NCBI RefSeq assembly: GCF_027107535.1 | Contig: NZ_CP114283.1 | Span: forward strand, 2,604,001 to 2,668,000 | Source of the DNA: Streptomyces aurantiacus | Lineage (GTDB): Bacteria; Actinomycetota; Actinomycetes; Streptomycetales; Streptomycetaceae | Direction: 5' to 3' | DNA length: 64,000 nt | Shown here: piece after piece, positions 61,104 through 64,000 of the stretch | Layout of the letters: each line of letters opens with the position of its first letter | Position numbering within the stretch: position 1 is the first letter of the stretch | Notes under the pieces: generated by a model | What the model saw: only the letters and a program-made list of their open reading frames with translations | What the model was told of the DNA's origin: nothing | The model's database searches: none | Made by a program: the position numbers and the translations under genes

Positions 61104-61140
61104 CGAGGGGGTGGTACGCCCGCAGCGCACCACCCCCTCG
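61104..61140. terminator. Bidirectional terminator
   Basis: CGAGGGGGTGGT with its exact complement (12 bp) and a 13-base loop start four bases after the stop of the propeller gene and end 52 bases from the end of the convergent PAC2 gene. Confidence 0.8.
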
Positions 61141-61192
61141 ACGGTCGATCCAGGCCCACCCGGATGCCCGGGTCCGGCCCGGTCGGCCCTTG

Positions 61193-62353
61193 TCAGTCCT
61201 CCGAGGGATCGGAGGGGTCGGCAGGACCCGCGGAGTCGGAGGGGCCGGAGGCTCCGGAGGAGTCCGAAGGGCCGGGCGCGTCGGGCGCGTCGGACGGGTT
61301 CGTGGGGCCCGATCCGCCCTCGGGAGAGCCGGAGTTGTCCGTGGCGCCCGGGTCCGAGTCCCCGCCGTCCACGGCGCTGTCGGGGACGCCGTCGGTGGTC
61401 CCGGGCCGCTGCGGCTTCGGCGGCCTGGTCCGGCCGGCCGGACTCTCACGCAGATACGTGGAGGGGTCGCCGCTCTCCGTGGCGTGGCCGCCGGGCGGCG
61501 CCGTCGGACCACCCCCGTCCCGTCTGCGCAGGTAGCGCTCGAACTCGCGGGCGATCGCCTCGCCCGACGCCTCCGGCAGCTCGGCGGTGTCCCGGGCCTC
61601 CTCCAGCGTCTGTACGTACTCGGCGACCTCGCTGTCCTCCGCGGCCAGCTGGTCCACGCCCACCTGCCAGGCCCTGGCGTCCTCGGGAAGCTCGCCCAGC
61701 GGGATCCGCATGTCGATGAGGTCCTCCAGGCGGTTCAGGAGGGCCAGCGTCGCCTTCGGGTTCGGGGGCTGCGAGACGTAGTGCGGCACGGCCGCCCACA
61801 GCGACACCGCGGGTACTCCCGCATGCGTGCACGCCTCCTGGAGGATGCCGACGATGCCCGTGGGGCCCTCGTACTTGGTCTCCTCCAGGTCCATCGTGCG
61901 CGCCAGGTCCGGATCGGAGGTGACCCCGCTGACCGGCACCGGACGGGTGTGCGGGGTGTCGCCCAGCAGCGCGCCGAGGATCACCACCAGCTCCACGCCC
62001 AGTTCATGGGCGAAGCCGAGGAGTTCGTTGCAGAAGGAGCGCCAGCGCATCGACGGTTCGATGCCGCGCACCAGCACCAGGTCCCGCGGCTTGTCGCCGC
62101 CGACGCGGACCACCGACAACCGTGTCGTCGGCCAGGTGATCTTGCGTACGCCGCCGTCCAGCCACACGGTGGGACGGTTCACCTGGAAGTCGTAGTAGTC
62201 CTCGGCGTCGAGCGCCGCGAACACCTCGCCCTTCCACTCCCTGTCCAGATGCGCGACCGCGGTCGAGGCGGCGTCGCCGGCGTCGTTCCAGCCCTCGAAC
62301 GCGGCCACCATGACCGGGTCGACCAGCTCGGGAACCCCCTCGAGCTCGATCAC
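61193..62353 (-). CDS. PAC2-family protein
   Basis: The product has 386 residues. The PAC2 domain (residues 1-270) begins MIELEGVPELVDPVMVAAFEGWNDAGDAAS and includes DLVLVRGIEPSMRWRSF and VVILGALLGDTPHTRPVPVSG. PAC2 proteins are related to proteasome assembly chaperones, and this actinobacterial group may act with the proteasome; that is inference. The last 100 residues are Pro/Ser/Asp/Gly rich and disordered. GTG 62353 follows GGAGG. TAAGGT lies upstream as a likely -10. Confidence 0.87.
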   Translation of the reverse strand: MIELEGVPELVDPVMVAAFEGWNDAGDAASTAVAHLDREWKGEVFAALDAEDYYDFQVNRPTVWLDGGVRKITWPTTRLSVVRVGGDKPRDLVLVRGIEPSMRWRSFCNELLGFAHELGVELVVILGALLGDTPHTRPVPVSGVTSDPDLARTMDLEETKYEGPTGIVGILQEACTHAGVPAVSLWAAVPHYVSQPPNPKATLALLNRLEDLIDMRIPLGELPEDARAWQVGVDQLAAEDSEVAEYVQTLEEARDTAELPEASGEAIAREFERYLRRRDGGGPTAPPGGHATESGDPSTYLRESPAGRTRPPKPQRPGTTDGVPDSAVDGGDSDPGATDNSGSPEGGSGPTNPSDAPDAPGPSDSSGASGPSDSAGPADPSDPSED

Positions 62354-62810
62354 CCAGCGCCTCCTTCCGACGTGCCCTCGCGTACGCCCCAACCTTACGG
62401 CTTGCGCGGAGGACGTCCGCAGCCCCCTCGCATGGGGGAGTGACCGGATCACTGCCCCGTTCGCCGCCTCTGAACACCCGCCAGTCATCCGAGCTGTCCT
62501 GCGTCAACCTCGATCGCCGACCGGAAGGTTGTCGGGAGGCAGTGCCATACGTCGGACGACCAACAGAGGTCCGATGTCCCGCGCCGGTGGGAGACGGGGC
62601 GCGCCTGCGGCGACCGCCACCGGTCCTTCGAGGTCCACGGCACCCGTCGCCGGCGCCCGTCGGCCGGCCGGGCGGCCCGGGCCCGGCGGCCGGTGGGGTC
62701 CCGCGTGCTCCCGCCGGCACAGACCGGACCCACCGGGAAGTTCACCCGCTCGTGTGGGGCGGCACCCGATTCCCCGCCGGGCCCGGTGTCCGTACGGAAC
62801 TCTTCGTCGG
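62354..62810. other. Divergent intergenic region PAC2-NACHT
   Basis: These 457 bases hold no recognised gene. A near-perfect dyad ACGTCGGAC-N11-GTCCGATGT lies at 62549-62577. The PAC2 promoter (TAAGGT near 62396 on the minus strand) is at the left, and the NACHT promoter is not evident. Confidence 0.45.
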
Positions 62811-64000
62811 ATGAGCGGAGTTGCCCCCAGGTCGCGTGTCCGGCGAGCCGGCGCGGTGTATCTGACGCTGCTGGCCGCCGGAACCGTGGGAGCCCTGCTG
62901 GTCGCCCCGCACCTGGACGACCCCGCGTCGGTGGTGGCCGCGCTGCTGCCGACCGGGGCCGGCGCCTACCTCGCCTGGAGCACCTACCGGGCCGACCGGA
63001 CCGAGGCCGCCACAGCGGCGGACCCGGGCACCGTCGCGGACCGGCTCGCCGTCGCCGTACGGCGCCAGTGGGAGACCGAGGCGCAGATACGGCGGCTGGA
63101 GGATCCGTACCCGCTGCCCGTCGCCTGGCGGGCCGCCGACGCCGACCTGGCGGAGGCGACGCGGCCCGGCGGGCTCGACGGCCGGGACGGGGAGCTCGGC
63201 GACCTCTTCACCGAGCGGATCCCCACCCGGCGTCTGCTGGTCCTCGGCGCCCCGGGATCGGGCAAGACGCTGCTGCTCGTACGCCTCGTGCTCTCCCTGA
63301 TCGAGCGACGGCGGCCGGGCGGGCCCGTGCCCGTCCTCTTCCCCCTCGCCTCCTGGGACCCCGGCGCCCAGGACCTGCGCGGCTGGATGGAGCGCAAACT
63401 CGCGCAGGACCATCCGGAACTGGGAGCGGCCGCCTCGGAGGAGGACGGGCCGGTCACCCGCGCCGCGGCGCTGCTGGACCGGCGTCTGGTGCTGCCGGTG
63501 CTCGACGGGTTCGACGAACTGCCCGCCGCGGTGGGAGCCACGGCGCTGCACGCCGTCAACGAGGCCCTGCCGTACGGATGCGGGCTGGTGCTGTCGAGCC
63601 GGCCCGACGAGTACCGGGCGGCGCTACGGCCGCGGAGCGGGGTGCCCCCGCGACTCACCGGCATGGCCGGCATCCGCCTCGAACCCCTCCGCGGACCGGA
63701 CGTCGAGGCCTATCTGCTCCGGGACGCCGGCGGGAGCGGCACCCCGGCGGCGGCACGCTGGAGGCCGGTCGTCGACGCGCTGGGAACGGACGCACCGGTC
63801 GCCGAGGCCCTGACCCGCCCCCTGATGGTGTCGCTCGCCCGGTCCGTCTACAACCCGCGTCCGGCGGAGGGGCACGAGGAGCTGCCGGACCCCGGTGAGC
63901 TGCTGCGGTGCTCCACCCGGGCCGCGGTGGAGCACCATCTCTTCGAGGCGTTCGTCGGGGCGGCGTACCGGCCGCACCCGCGCCGCCCCTGCCGGTGGAC
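62811..64000 (+). CDS. Membrane-anchored NACHT NTPase, N-terminal part
   Basis: The frame is open from ATG 62811 to the right edge (396 residues seen), so no stop is visible. Two hydrophobic segments (AVYLTLLAAGTVGALLVAP and ASVVAALLPTGAGAYLAWSTY) at the start would place it in the membrane. Walker A is LLVLGAPGSGKTLLL, about residues 143-157, and Walker B VLPVLDGFDELP, both NACHT-like. The GLVLSSRPDEY sensor segment follows. The family is the NLR/STAND type found in signalling and some antiviral systems; the C-terminal sensor is outside the window. TCGG before the ATG is a weak ribosome site. Confidence 0.83.
   Translation, partial: MSGVAPRSRVRRAGAVYLTLLAAGTVGALLVAPHLDDPASVVAALLPTGAGAYLAWSTYRADRTEAATAADPGTVADRLAVAVRRQWETEAQIRRLEDPYPLPVAWRAADADLAEATRPGGLDGRDGELGDLFTERIPTRRLLVLGAPGSGKTLLLVRLVLSLIERRRPGGPVPVLFPLASWDPGAQDLRGWMERKLAQDHPELGAAASEEDGPVTRAAALLDRRLVLPVLDGFDELPAAVGATALHAVNEALPYGCGLVLSSRPDEYRAALRPRSGVPPRLTGMAGIRLEPLRGPDVEAYLLRDAGGSGTPAAARWRPVVDALGTDAPVAEALTRPLMVSLARSVYNPRPAEGHEELPDPGELLRCSTRAAVEHHLFEAFVGAAYRPHPRRPCRW

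Noticed and set aside
1..64000. Mobile elements, phage genes or attachment sites
   Set aside because: No transposase, integrase or terminal inverted repeats were seen; codon use is even across the window.

Overview
The window is chromosomal DNA of a Streptomyces-type actinomycete. It is very GC rich with strong third-position GC, so long antisense reading frames are everywhere. It carries a chaplin gene pair, the mycothiol gene mshC beside its actinobacterial companions (a DUF3090 gene, an SCO1664-type gene, a histidine phosphatase and a PAC2 protein), an F420-type (LLM) oxidoreductase and a Pls/PosA-type peptide synthetase. From general knowledge of Streptomyces coelicolor, the right half resembles the region around mshC and chpC/chpH. 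I see no transposase, integrase, prophage, plasmid origin or CRISPR array.

Left part (1-31 kb): an MFS transporter end, an ABC sugar-importer ATPase and a secreted DUF3574 protein lead into several blocks of alcohol, aldehyde and acyl-CoA metabolism. Three TetR regulators sit among them, and each can be tied to its own inverted-repeat operator seen in two or three places. TetR 1 (7153-7788) shares a 19-bp site between its own acyl-CoA dehydrogenase promoter and a distant aldehyde/alcohol dehydrogenase operon. TetR 2 (9511-10137) shares a CTAAGC-N4-GCTYAG site with a MaoC hydratase. TetR 3 (23003-23605) ends an SDR/acyl-CoA ligase operon, and the ACCGACCGGT core in front of that operon also precedes a kinase/acyl-CoA dehydrogenase operon and a flavin dehydrogenase. 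The kinase, dehydrogenase, SDR and ligase set resembles the levulinate (lva) pathway of Pseudomonas putida and human ACAD10/11, so a 4-hydroxyacyl-CoA pathway is proposed. Other genes here encode a SoxR regulator, an Rnl5-type RNA ligase, a BKACE protein, a secreted penicillin-acylase-family enzyme and a NamZ-type muramidase.

Middle part (31-45 kb): an amino-acid permease, a molybdopterin oxidoreductase with its cytochrome b partner, and an idonate/gluconate operon (dehydrogenases, GntP permease, gluconokinase) divergent from an FCD-family repressor. Next come a YchJ-type protein, an M1 aminopeptidase, the 1291-residue Pls/PosA-type synthetase and tRNA-Leu(GAG).

Right part (45-64 kb): an M20 peptidase, the chaplin pair, and small conserved Streptomyces proteins. 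A RecD2-like protein with degraded ATPase motifs is translationally coupled to an aldo/keto reductase. An LLM oxidoreductase lies just downstream of a perfect palindrome, followed by a ferritin-like protein and CorA. The phosphatase, DUF3090, SCO1664-type and mshC run follows, then a secreted beta-propeller protein, PAC2, and a membrane-anchored NACHT NTPase that runs off the right edge. Several genes (soxR, the FCD regulator, the 48684 gene, the phosphatase, mshC and TetR 1) have a TANNNT box 6-7 bases before the ATG and are probably leaderless.
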